64,000 bases of DNA. Origin: Rheum nobile (Eukaryota > Streptophyta > Magnoliopsida > Caryophyllales > Polygonaceae). A program made the translations under genes and the position numbers. Below, in pieces: positions 47,072-57,961 of this stretch (positions are counted from its first letter, which is position 1; every line of letters begins with the position of its first letter). Location of the stretch: the NCBI GenBank assembly GCA_027886185.1, contig WOAB01000056.1, positions 13,206,001 to 13,270,000 of the forward strand, in the 5' to 3' direction. The notes beneath the pieces are model-generated. The model saw only the letters and a list, made by a program, of their open reading frames with translations, was not told where the DNA came from and did no database searches.

Positions 47072-49016
47072 GTCATAGTATATAATTATAAGATATAACC
47101 GTAGTATATGACCATAAGACATAACCAAATTGGATATAACCATAGTTATATGTGATTTTTGAAGGATATAATCATAGTATATAACTATAGGATATAACGA
47201 TATGATATAACCAAATTGGATATAACTATAAGATATAGTCATAGTATATAACTATATGATATAACCATAGTATATAACTGTATGATATAATATAGGATAT
47301 AACCATAGTATATACCTATGGAATATTACTATAAGATATAATCATAGTATATAATTATAGGATATAACCATAGTATATAACTATAGAATATAATATAGGA
47401 TCTAACCATAGTATATAACTATGGAATATAACCATAAGATATAATCATAGTATATAATAGAATATAACGATATGATATAACCAAATTGGATATAAGTCAT
47501 ATAACTATAAGATATAATCATTGTATATAACTATATAATATAATCATATTATATAACGATATTATTTTATGGATTAAACTCTATTATGGACTAAATCCCA
47601 AAACCTAACAATAAACCCTAAAAAATACTAAAAATCCCTTGGACGTAACCTGGTTGTGTCCAAAAACCCTAAGCCTTAAATCACAAACCCTAAACCCGAA
47701 AATCTAACCCTAAACCCTAAATCCTAAAAAAACACTAGAAACCCCTTGGACGCAACTAGGTTGCGCCCATAGTTCTGAACGCAACTAGGTTGCGCCCATA
47801 GTTCTGGACGCAATATAGTTGCGCCCAAAGGGTGTGTTGGGATTGCTTTAAGGCTTTGTAGGGTTTAAGAGTTTAGGGTTTGTACTCGAATGGACAAAAA
47901 TCCCAAACCCCAAAACCTAACCATAAACCCTAAAAAATACTAGAAACCCCTGGAATGCAACCTGGTTGTGCCCAAAAACACTAAACCTTAAACCACAAAC
48001 CATAAACCCTAAAACCTAACCCTAAAAAATACTAGAAACCCTTGGGCGCAACTAGGTTGCACCTATAGTTCTGGACGCAATCTAGTTGCGCCCAAAGGGT
48101 GTGTGGGGATTGTATTAGGGTTTTTTAGGGTTTAAGGTTTGTACTCAAATGCACAAAAACCCCAAACCCTAAACCCCAAAACCTAACCATAAACCCTAAA
48201 AATACTAGAAACCCCTTAGACGCAACATGGTTACGCCCAAAAATCTTAAACCTTAAACCACAAACCCTAAACCCCAAAACCTAACCCTAAACCCTAAAAA
48301 AAAACTAGAAACCCCTTGGCCATAGTTTTGGACACAATCTAGTTGTGCCCAAAGGGTCTGTGTCTTTATCATAGTATATAACTATATAATATATGATATA
48401 ACCATAGTATATAACTATAGAATATATTATAGGATATAACCATAGTATATAACTATATAATATAACCATGAGATATAATCATAATATATAACTATAGAAT
48501 ATAACGATATAATATAACCAAATTGGATATAAGTCATATAACTATAAGATATAACCATTGTATATAACTGTATAATATAACGATATGATATAACAAAATT
48601 GGATATAACTATAAGATATAATCATAGTATATAACTATAGGATATAACGATATGATATAACCAATTGGATATAACTATAATATATAATCATAGTATATAA
48701 TATATGATATAACCATAATATATAACTATAGAATATAAGGATATAACCATAGTATATAACTATAAGATATAACGATATGATATAACTAAATTTGATATAA
48801 CAATAAGATATAATCATAGTATATAACTACAGGATATAAACATATATATCTATAAGATATAATCATAGTATATAACTATGGAATATAACCATAAGATATA
48901 ATCATAGTATATAATTAGAAGATATAACCATAGTATGTAACTATAGAATATAACCGTAGTATATGACCATAAGACATAACCAAATTAGATATAACCATAG
49001 TTATATGTGATTTTCG
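47072..49016. repeat. AT-rich satellite array (GATATAACCATAGTATATAACTATA type)
   Basis: Degenerate tandem repeats of ~20-50 bp made of GATATAA(C/T)CATAGTATATAACTATA and GATATAACCAAATTGGATATAAC. They run from the hAT target duplication to about 49016, with a different repeat block (47582-48365) in the middle. No coding content. Confidence 0.85.
47582..48365. repeat. Telomere-like higher-order repeat, three units
   Basis: Three units, starting near 47582, 47890 and 48149 (spacing ~308 and ~259 bp), each made of degenerate CCCTAAA-type runs (AAACCCTAAACCCTAAA) followed by GC-rich palindromes and a GGGTTTAGGGTTT-like return. CCCTAAA is the plant telomere repeat, but here it is never a clean tandem array. 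Confidence 0.8.
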
Positions 49017-49370
49017 AGAATTATAATAATAAACAGTTAATAACAAATAAATTAGTGGAGAAACATACATGAATTTTATATGAATAAAAATATATTGAAA
49101 CCTCATGATACAAACACATTTATTGTCATGTAACCCCGATTACTTGAAAACGTCTATTACTATAGTCAAATGCACACAAATATACAAATCTACTAGGTAT
49201 TTGAATTTCCAAATCATATAAAATATCAAGATAGATAAAATGGGATGAGTATGTAGTAAATTTATTTTAAATATAAAATAAATGTGTTGATATAAAATAT
49301 CCAACTTTTTGTTTCTATGTTGCGCCCAATTATTATTATTTTTTTTTTAAAATTATTATAATTTTTTTTT
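49017..49370. other. AT-rich spacer, nothing recognised
   Basis: Low-complexity AT-rich sequence with no coding frame, no TIR and no repeat relationship that I can see elsewhere in the window. Confidence 0.6.
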
Positions 49371-50044
49371 TAAATGGGTGCAATGTATTTTAAAAAAAAT
49401 GACCATGAACCGGGTTTTTTAACAACCCGGTTCATTTACTTGGGCGCAACCAGGTTGCGCCCAGCTGGTTGCGCCCAAGGAATTATTTTTTTTTTTGAAA
49501 AAAAATATCCGTTTTTTGGTGCACCGCAAAAAAAAAAAGCGAATGCGAACATTCTACCCGATATTTTTATAGCTCAACACATAGTCCTCTAACCTTTTAC
49601 ATTTATACCGAGATTTGTTGCTCCGAAAAGAGTAAATGAAAAACCCATTAAATAGTGAATTGAGTGCCCCCATGCAGGATCGAACTACAGACCTTCAGTT
49701 TACAAGACTGATGCTCTACCTTGGGCGCAACTACGTTGCGCCCAAGTGAATAAACCGGATATTTTTTTTATAAAAAAAAACGACCATAAACCGGATTTTT
49801 TAACTACCCGGTTCATTCACTTGGGCGCAATCTGGTTGCGCCCAAGGAATTGTTTTTTTTTTTGGAAAAAAATATCCATTTTTTGGTATACCGCAAAAAA
49901 AATGAATGCAAACATTCTACCCGATATTTTAATAGCTCAACACATAGTCCTCTAACCTTTTACATTTATACCCAGATTTATTGCTCCGAAAAAAGTAAAT
50001 GAAAAACCCATTAAATAGTGAATTGAGTGCCCCTATGCAGGATT
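49371..50044. repeat. Two diverged direct copies with tRNA-Thr locus fragments
   Basis: Copy 1 (~49371-49720) and copy 2 (~49755-50044) share, in order: GACCAT(G/A)AACCGG, a hairpin AACCGGG...CCCGGTT, the GC palindrome, CCGCAAAAAAA, and a ~125-bp block (ATAGCTCAACACATAGTCCTC ... AGTGAATTGAGTGCCCC). The ~125-bp block also occurs at 61480-61590 next to the complete tRNA-Thr gene. Confidence 0.85.
49665..49720 (-). pseudogene. Truncated tRNA-Thr copy
   Basis: 56 of the 72 bases of the tRNA-Thr(UGU) at 61578-61649, reading 3' to 5' on the plus strand, from the acceptor 3' strand through the anticodon arm to the D arm. The 5' acceptor strand is missing: sequence switches at 49721 to the GC palindrome. 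A shorter copy of only the 3' end (~16 bases) is at 50027-50042. Confidence 0.85.
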
Positions 50045-50135
50045 GAGTGCCCCTTAGCCTCTTCAGCTCCGAAAAAAGTAAATGAACTTTTTGTCATGAA
50101 AAAAAAGTTCAGTTTTTTTTCATGAAATGTTAGAG

Positions 50136-50433
50136 TAAATAATGAAAAAAAGTTCTTTGAATCTGAAAGAAAGTTGTCTAGGGTTCGGGTATTCTATGCA
50201 AAATTTTCATCCGAATTCGGTTTATGGCTCGGAATTTGTTATAGACAAAATATTCCTAGACTAGATCATGAGAAATAGGAATTTCAGTTTTGTCACAATT
50301 TGGCAAGTCTAGTCAAGAAACAAAAGCGGTCAAAAATATTTGCAAGGTTCCTCTATTAGGCCAGCAATGCAAGGACAACCTCAGCAGAACATATTTACAG
50401 ATGCAATCCAAAAATCAATTTGCTATGCTTGTA
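50136..50433. repeat. Duplicate of 61795-62093
   Basis: About 298 bp matching 61795-62093 at roughly 98% in direct orientation (shared run from TAAATAATGAAAAAAAG to TTGCTATGCTTGTA). The match stops abruptly at 50433. The copy at 61795 lies beside the tRNA-Thr gene and downstream of the FAD synthetase gene and is probably the source. Confidence 0.9.
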
Positions 50434-51360
50434 TACTTGTAATCAATTGGGAAAAATTACTTAACCAGACAAATATTCACCCTTCATTTGATTGATTGAT
50501 CCTAGATTATCTATATTTCTTCCTATGAATATTCTTATACATATTCTGAAATAGTTATCAGTTCAACTAGTCCTGATAACCCTAACTATCGAACGCACAA
50601 GAAACTATCAAGATTTAGAACAATAGCAGCATGAAGCATATAAATTAATCAGGATACATGCAGCACCACAACTCGCATCATTTAACATATAATCAATTCT
50701 CTTCACAATAAACTAGTCCAACTAGTCCTAGAATATCATGTTTGCTATACAAAATAAGGGATTTCAACTCGAAATATCCAAACCCTAGCAATAGACAATT
50801 ACTAATATCAACTAGGTGATCAATCCAGTCAAATCAACAAGAATCAATAGGAATAAGCACAAGAGAAAATATATAATCAAAGGAAAGAAAAATAGAATTA
50901 TAATCTCACAATCATATATCAAACGGAGGCTTCAATCGTCGGGCTAAGCAAAAGTTGTTTAGTTCTTCATAGTCTTGAAACACAAAACTCAAAGGGAAAA
51001 ACTGATGTAAACTGAAATAATAAGGCTGCTAGGAAACTAATAATATAGAAAACCTAACAAACCCTAAGACTAAAGATAGGAAATAAAATCTTTTCAAAAG
51101 GAAATAAAAAGGAATACAAGAAATGAAAGAAAATAGAAATAAAATAAAGTAAAACTCAGATCTTCGGACGAAGCAAATCCCGCACGCATCTGATAAATGG
51201 ATTTACGCGACCGCGGAGGAATTTCCGCGACTGTGGAAATCTTATTGTAAAGCTCCTCGCGTCTTCTATCTCGTAATATTCCGCGACCGCGGCACTGGCA
51301 TCCGCGACCATGCCGTTTTTTGTATATATAAAAACGCGTATTTTTGAAAAACTTCAAAAG
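50434..51360 (-). repeat. Probable Athila-like LTR remnant
   Basis: Read on the minus strand, the block ATGAAGAACTAAACAAC, a downstream GTGAGATT, TCTCTTGTGCTTATT, TTGATTTGACTGGATTGATCACCTAG and TTGCTAGGG follow the same order as in the Athila LTRs of element G (55900-56090) and partly the solo LTR at 10670. Neither LTR terminus nor a TSD could be placed, so boundaries are approximate. It includes GC-rich CGCGACCGCGG motifs near 51208-51300. Confidence 0.5.
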
Positions 51361-51479
51361 GACGCGTGCGCGCACATGATATGGGATGTCCATAGATTTT
51401 GGGTTGTGTGTGCATGGATTTGGACTTGTATGTGCATCTAAATTCTACTTGTGTACATTGTTTTTCTGGGTTAAAATGT

Positions 51480-51960
51480 ACATGAATTTTGAACTGTATG
51501 TGCATTCTTTTATACTTGTATGTACATGTAATTTGTACTAGGTGTGCATGAGTTCCACTTACATATTTTCTAGAAATAAAAATGTACGTGACTTTGTGTA
51601 AGTAAAAAATCATGCACATACAGATAAAAACGTATGCACTTCCCAGAATGTGCACAAGTTTGTGCTTGTATGTGCCTAAGTTTTTATTGTATGTGTGACT
51701 TTGTTTAAGTGGAAACTCATGCACATATATGCAAAAACGTATGCACTTCTTGGAATGTGCACAAGTTTGTGCATGTATGTGCATATACTTCGACTGTATG
51801 TGTGACTTTGTATAAGTGGAAATACACGCACATACAGGCAAAAACTGATACACTTTTTTAGAATGTGCACGAGTTTGTGCTTATATATGCATGAATATTT
51901 GTTTGTCTTTGTTTAGTGAAAACTCATGCACATACATGCAAAAAACTTACCCATGAAATG
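51480..51960. repeat. ~107-bp tandem repeat rich in ATGTGCA
   Basis: About four degenerate copies with the landmark CATGCACATA at ~51611, 51718, 51827 and 51926 (spacing 107, 109, 99). Each unit contains GTGACTTTGT.TAAGTGGAAA and AATGTGCACAAGTTTGTGC, itself partly palindromic. A long minus-strand open frame here is a by-product of the repeat period. Confidence 0.8.
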
Positions 51961-52675
51961 TGCACAAACGTGCCCCAACTGCAAAAACGATGCCGCAAAA
52001 ACGACGCCGTTTTGGTTGCTCTTATTTTTTTTGCCTACAAAGCCGCAAAAACGATGTTGTTTCACGTCTCCCGCCAAACGCGCCGCAACTCCAAAGTTGA
52101 TGCATAACAGCACCACACATCGCGCATCGCATATGGATGACCAGGATTTATTCCCGGCCGTCCCTGTTTAATTTTTAAAAAAAATTGTAAAATATTTACA
52201 TGTTAATTTTTTTTAAATGTCATAATTCTACTTACATTTTTCTCTATCTATAGATCCCATTTTGGATATATTTGGTAGATTTTAATATTTTTTATGTATT
52301 TTGGATATAATTAAGTAAAATGAATCATTTTATTACTATTTTTAGTGTTTTAAAGTAAGATAAATACTAATTTAATATTTTCTGTGTATTTTGTATTTTC
52401 TTAAATTTGTGCATCATTTTCTTAAATTTTCTGTGTATTTTGTATTTTGGATATAATTAAGTAAAATGAATCGTTTGATTTTTAATATTCGTTCTTAATT
52501 TAAATTAATAATATAACAAAATAATTGAATCAAAATATCTTTAATCAATTTTATGTATGATAAATTAAAAAGTTATTAATTTTTTTAATTTAATATTTAA
52601 TAAAGAATATAATTATAATTTAATATAATAAAGAATATATTAATAATTTAATATAAAAAATTGGTATAATTTTAA
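51961..52675. other. Unassigned, becoming AT-rich
   Basis: A short GC-richer part (51970-52160) with several GCAAAAACGA repeats, then AT-rich sequence that forms the left flank of the Helitron. No gene or terminal repeats recognised. Confidence 0.5.
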
Positions 52676-55114
52676 TCTATATACTATTACTAAAGCCATA
52701 ACTATCCCTCCTAGGTGTCAACCTTCTAGCTATGCCAACTCATCAACTTAATTAATTCATTTACCTTTTTGCCCTTACATTATTCTACAAATTAAAGCTC
52801 AATTATCAACCTAAATTAGCTATATCTTTCTTACCATATAAATTAATAGTAGCTTATATAATATATCTAGGTGATGTAATTGTAGATGAATAAGAAAAGC
52901 TATATTATATCTATTTACTATTTTACACTTATTATTATATGTTTGATAATTAATTTATATCATTAATTACTAAAATAAATATAAATATTACAACTTTACG
53001 TAGCTATATAAATTTACGTAATCAATTATATGCATTTAACTAACCTAATTATTATGTAGCTATGTAAATTTACGTAACTAGAACCTAATTATTACGTAAT
53101 AAATATAAATACAATATATTGGTCTTATTATATGTAGATGAACAGATCTTTAGCACATGAAATTTACGTAGCTTTTTGGTGACTAAATAAATATAAATTA
53201 GACATTTTATCAAACTGGTAGGTTTTTATACAAATTAGGCAAAATATATGAAATTCTTATCTTACATTATTTTATATCAATATAAATTTATATTGTTTAG
53301 GAATACATTATCTAATTTTTATAAAAAATATAATTAAATACATTATTTAGTCTTATTAACTTTAATCATTTATAGAAATCAAGGTTTGTAAATCATTTAT
53401 TCCTCTACATTCAAGTAATCAATTTTAGAAAACAACATAAAATTCTCCCATGCGCTAGATCATTTAAAAACTTTTATTACATTACTATGAAAATTTTAAG
53501 ATACAAAAAGTAATTTTGAAATGCTTTTACATCTGTAAAATAACAATAATAATACTGGTAATTATACAATTAAGATTGCAAATAAATAATACTTATTTTC
53601 TTGATAACAATTGTAAAGATAGTTATTGATTATAAACCCCAAATTATATTTCTTTATAAAATCTTACAAAAATCATTCTTTATCTATTCTAACTTTAATA
53701 TAGTTATAATGACAATCTTACAAAAATCATTCATTATCTCTAATGGTTGATTTATATATTCCTACAATTTATATAACATAGATAATTAAATACTTTTAAT
53801 ACAATCCACCATATATAATTCATAACACCACATTTTTAAATATACACATCTTTATGATAAGATTTTCATTATAATAACGAGATAGTATAAAAATAAAATT
53901 ATATTGGTCTTGACCTTTTTTCTTGATTGTAAATATCAAGTCGAAAATAAATTCGATATAATTATAATGCAATGATCTTTACTTAATTTTAGATAGTGGT
54001 TTGTCTTAGTTTGATTAAGAAGGGGATATATTTATTCAAACTTGGTAATTATGTTATTTCATATCTTTAAAAATTAAAATAAAATATTACAACTTTATGG
54101 ATTTATTTTTCAGTTTTTGAATAATTTTACTCTTAAACTATAAACAAATATGTTAAGAAGAAAGTTGAAAATTAAAAACAGTTTTTATATTAAAAAAATG
54201 TTTGACGTGTCAAAAGGAACTGAAGACACATAACATATAGTAAAAGATGCGTATTTTCGGTGGGACATATAGTCTTACGAGGTTTCGATTAAGTAATTAT
54301 ATAGTATGTTGAACTTAATTAAAAAAATGGACATATTTTGTTGTGGCCATTTATTATTTGGTATTTGCGAGTAGTTTATATGACATAATTGATATCGAGC
54401 TTTTTTAATTTTATTGTTATAAATGATGGTTTTATATTCAATTGATAATATTAAGAAAAACTAACTTTTAGATTCGAAAAAAAATAAAACAAAACTCACA
54501 AATTATAAATTGGTAGTCAAACGATTGTCTATATAGAAAATATGTCGTGGAAAAGTGGATGTTATAATTTCTATAAAAGTGGAAAAGTGGATGTTACTTG
54601 ATTCATTTTTTTGTTACAATTTCTATAAAAGTGAAAAAGTGGATGTTAGAGGTGTGACTGGACTGATGACACGACGATAGAAAATATGTCGTGTTATAAA
54701 TCCATAGAATCTAATTTTCTTTTCAATATCATAACTCTAATCAAATTTCTAAAGTTCACATCATTACTTCATTAAAATTGTCACTTGAAAAATTGAATAA
54801 TTTTATATTTCAGTATATATATATAAATAAATAGATACAATATTAAAGTTATTTTTCTAACATCAATGAATTAAAATCAAATTTATATTTTATATTCCAG
54901 TATATAGATAGATAGATAGATACAACCTATAATTTGATAACTAATATACAATATATGAAGTTCATATTATATTTTTGTTGATATAAAATTGTTTATATTA
55001 TTTATAAATATTTTTCTAATATCAATGAATTAAAATAGATAATTAAATTACACTTAAAAATAAAAAAAAATTTAATAAAAAAAAACTCGTGCAAGGCACG
55101 GATAAATCAACTAG
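52676..55114 (+). mobile_element. Non-autonomous Helitron (2439 bp)
   Basis: The 5' end is TCTATATACTATTACTAAAG, a common plant Helitron start. The 3' end has a hairpin CGTGC-AAG-GCACG (55088-55100), then ten bases and CTAG at 55111-55114. Flanking bases are A on the left and T on the right, matching insertion into an AT dinucleotide without target duplication. The interior is AT-rich and lacks any Rep/helicase sequence or captured exon that I can recognise. Confidence 0.85.
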
Positions 55115-55392
55115 TTTAAACTAAAGCTAAAGCATAAAAGCTCATCTTAAAAGCTCCCAAGAAAATACTCCATTCCACTTAGAGTCTTATAACAATTAAA
55201 TTCTCCAAAACCTACCTAAAAGCCCCTTCCTATGGAACCCCCATTAAAGTTGCTCTAACATTAAACAAAAGAAAAAGAGACAAGCAATACGCTCCCTTTC
55301 GGGAGGGAGCCGACCCTAAACCAAGGTCGCTCCTTGGAGCCTGCCTCCACCATGGCAACCACCACCGCCGCCGCTACCATGGCAACCACCAC
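55115..55392. other. Flanking DNA left of Athila element G
   Basis: Non-coding. It contains an inverted pair CGCTCCCTTTCGGGAGGGAGC (55290-55310, small hairpin) and GCC/ACC-rich repeats (ACCACCACCGCCGCCGC) near 55360. The last five bases, ACCAC, are the TSD of G. This DNA continues at 60725 on the other side. Confidence 0.6.
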
Positions 55393-56652
55393 TGAAGAGT
55401 AGAAGAACAGTGGGCTGAATTCAAATGGTTCGTTCTCTTTACTCAGATGTCCAAATGGAGTGATTCCAATTCGAGGAGTTAGATCTTGAAGTCTAATACA
55501 AGTCCTCAAAATATGAGCGCAATCCGAGTTGGGAATCAAAACTTATGGCGTTTTTACGGAAGTGTCGCAGAAGTTGGAGAAGTCGTCGCCACCGCACCCG
55601 CGGCGAGCACAAACAGAAGCGAGGATCTAGATTCTGGAAGACCACCGCACCCAGCGGTGGGAGCCACCGCACCCGCGGTGGCGACGTGCTGAAGACCTTT
55701 TCCGGATTTATTTCCGAGTTTTTATTTCCCGTTTTATTTTATTTTCGAGACTTTGTTTCCAAGTTTGTTTATTTCTTTTCTTTATTTCTGAATTATTTCT
55801 TTAGTATTTAAGTTAAGTTTAAGACTCTTTTAGAGGGGAGGATCTACTCAAAACCCTAGTTGCCACCTTTCTACGTTTTTGCTCACAAACCCTAATGGAG
55901 AACTAAACCTCCATTGTTGCACTTGACAATTTGAAGCCAACAATTGATTGGTTGTGAGTTTTCTACTCTTGTTCGTTTTCCTATCTAGTTGGATTGATTC
56001 TCTTGTGCTTTATTGATTATTGGTTTATGTTGATTTATCTAGATTGATCACCTAGGTTTATTGATATCTTCCTAATTGCTAGGACTTGTGATTCCGGGTT
56101 CGGGTTGCATATCTAGTAGCAAGCACGATTGTTGCGTATAGGAGATCCGAGCGCTTCATCGTGAGAGAGAGTTAATTGCATGTGTATAGTAATGGGTTGT
56201 TTCTATTGCATGTATCTTGTTGAATCCTTGTTTGATTGCTATTGCTTTATTGAGTCTTGAAGGTTTTCAGATTTGATTTGGTGATAAGTACTATTACGGC
56301 TGGTAGAACTAATAGTTATCTATGATCGGGATAAGAACAACTAGAGGAATATTAAGAACTTGAGATTGATAGAATTCCGTGATCCACCTTTCTATTGTTG
56401 TGTGGATCTTTGTTAAGTGTGACGCTTTTTCCCTTATTATTCTAAATCGTTATTTGCAAACTTGTTGACTTGCTTTGTTTACTTTGGTTACGAAAAACAC
56501 AAACAAACCCCCCCTAGTTCCTAGTTGGTGACGTAAATTACAAGAATAGATAACCTGACTCTCTGTGGGATCGACCCTGACTTGCTTACTATACTCTGTT
56601 TAGTAGGTACTTTAGGATTTATTTGATAAGCATCACGATTTTAGCCTTGTCA
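55393..56652 (+). repeat. 5' LTR of element G, internally deleted
   Basis: 1260 bp starting TGAAGAGTAG and ending GCCTTGTCA. Compared with the 3' LTR it lacks bases corresponding to 59349-59493 and has a ~34-bp longer GC-rich CCGCACCCGCGGTGG block (55585-55685). Confidence 0.9.
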
Positions 56653-56656
56653 AATT

Positions 56657-56674
56657 TGGCGCCGTTGCCGGGGA
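56657..56674 (+). other. Primer binding site, tRNA-Asp
   Basis: TGGCGCCGTTGCCGGGGA, the usual 18-base tRNA-Asp complement of Athila elements. Confidence 0.92.
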
Positions 56675-56790
56675 GTCAAATTTTCTGTTTTTGTGATTTG
56701 TTTGTTACCAATCTTGGTGTGGACCTATCTTACGGTCCACACCCGTGCTACTGATTTTTGTATTTTCTTTGTTTTGATTTTGATTCAGAT

Positions 56791-57961
56791 ATGGATTTCT
56801 GGGGAGAGCCGCGATATGACCCATACTCCTACGCATACACTCCAGGGTGGAGAGATCACCCCAATTTGAGTTATGGGTACCAACAATACTCTCCATATGG
56901 TCATGACTACCAGGAGTTCTACCCGGAGCCACAATCGTTCTACCAGCAGGGTGCTCCACAACAGTACAATCCGGCCTATGAGCATAGCCCTCCAGTGTCC
57001 AATCCTAGCCCCTCCATGTCAACTGAAGATATGCTCCAAGCTCTGGATAAGCACTTCAGCACTCACGTTCAAGCTAGGACGTCGAGTATCAAGAACCTTG
57101 AGAGGCAGATGAGCCAAATGGCTGAGGCGATTACAAGGATTGATCAGCGGACTTCGGAAAATCTACCCTTGCATCATTGGTGAGACAAAGATTGATAAGG
57201 CTATGCTAGATCTTGGTGCTGCTATTAATGTCTTACCATTGTCGTTCTATGAGTCCCTTGGTCTGCCACCACTACAGGACACTAGACTAGTTATTCAATT
57301 AGCTGATGGAACCAATGTCCACCCGAAAGGGGTTGTTGAAGATGTCCTTGTTATGGTAGATACGTTGATTTTCCCCACTGATTTTTATGTTTTTGATATG
57401 GATGGTGGTACAGGTGCACATATGCTGTTAGGTAGACCTTTCATGAAAACTGCAAATACCACAATTGATGTTAGAAGTGGGAAATTAACTATGGAATTTG
57501 ATGGGGATGGAGTTGAATATAACATATATGATATGAAACCCGTCATTAACACCTCTTTGAACTTTGTTGATGTAATGAGTCATATCCCTTTGGATGAATT
57601 ACAACCTATACTAGAGGATCCCATAGTTGACTTGCCTGTCGATATTACTGTATCTTCTAATCTGCAGGAAGTCACGGCTTTATTGGATGAGAAAGGTGAG
57701 TCTCCTACTTCTCTTTTGGGCATTGGCCCCACTGTGCTAACTCCGAGCGAGAAGCTCGTTCCCTCTATGGTGCAGGCCCCTAAAGTTGAAGTTAAACACC
57801 CCCCTGATCGATCTAAGTATGGGGGGGAGGCGACTACGAAGGCCAAGGTGGAGGAGCCGTTGAAAAAGAAGAATGGTCTAAGGTTCAAACCTTTCCATGA
57901 TTGGTTCAGGAAGGAGGTGCTGAATGAGAGGGTACCTAAGGAATCCGATGCTGTGGATTAA
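56791..57961 (+). pseudogene. Athila gag remnant joined to protease region
   Basis: ATG at 56791 (MDFWGEPRYDPY...). A Tyr/Gln/Pro-rich N-terminus is followed by a coiled-coil-like segment (LERQMSQMAEAITRIDQR), ~125 residues in all; the capsid domain and zinc knuckle are missing. At ~57160 the frame shifts into the protease part: MLDLGAAINVLPLSFYESLGL, then GTGAHMLLGRPFMKTANTTID, the usual Athila form with DLGA in place of DSGA. The protease frame is open from 57140 to 57961. RT should follow but the sequence ends in a short Lys-rich tail and stop. Confidence 0.85.

Larger units (their letters stand above)
47641..49844. repeat. Recurring palindrome TGGGCGCAACC / GGTTGCGCCCA
   Basis: At least ten copies or variants of a ~23-bp near-palindrome: 47747, 47776 and 47805 (29-bp spacing), 48043 and 48072, 49441, 49722, 49822, and weaker ones near 47640, 47950 and 48218. 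The copy at 49441-49463 has 11-bp perfect arms around a single base. Copies occur both in the telomere-like block and in the unrelated 49.4-49.9 kb segment. Confidence 0.85.

Noticed and set aside
47072..49016. CRISPR-like array suggested by short spaced repeats
   Set aside because: Repeats are degenerate, AT-rich, without unique spacers of constant size, and this is plant nuclear DNA.
51266..51853. A 195-codon open frame on the minus strand
   Set aside because: It coincides with the ~107-bp tandem repeat, is made of repeated Cys/His/Tyr-rich strings and has no domain; an artefact of repeat period and composition.
55253..55310. Hairpin CTCCCTTTCGGGAGGGAG as a transcription terminator
   Set aside because: No U tract and no adjacent gene; bacterial-type terminators are not expected here.
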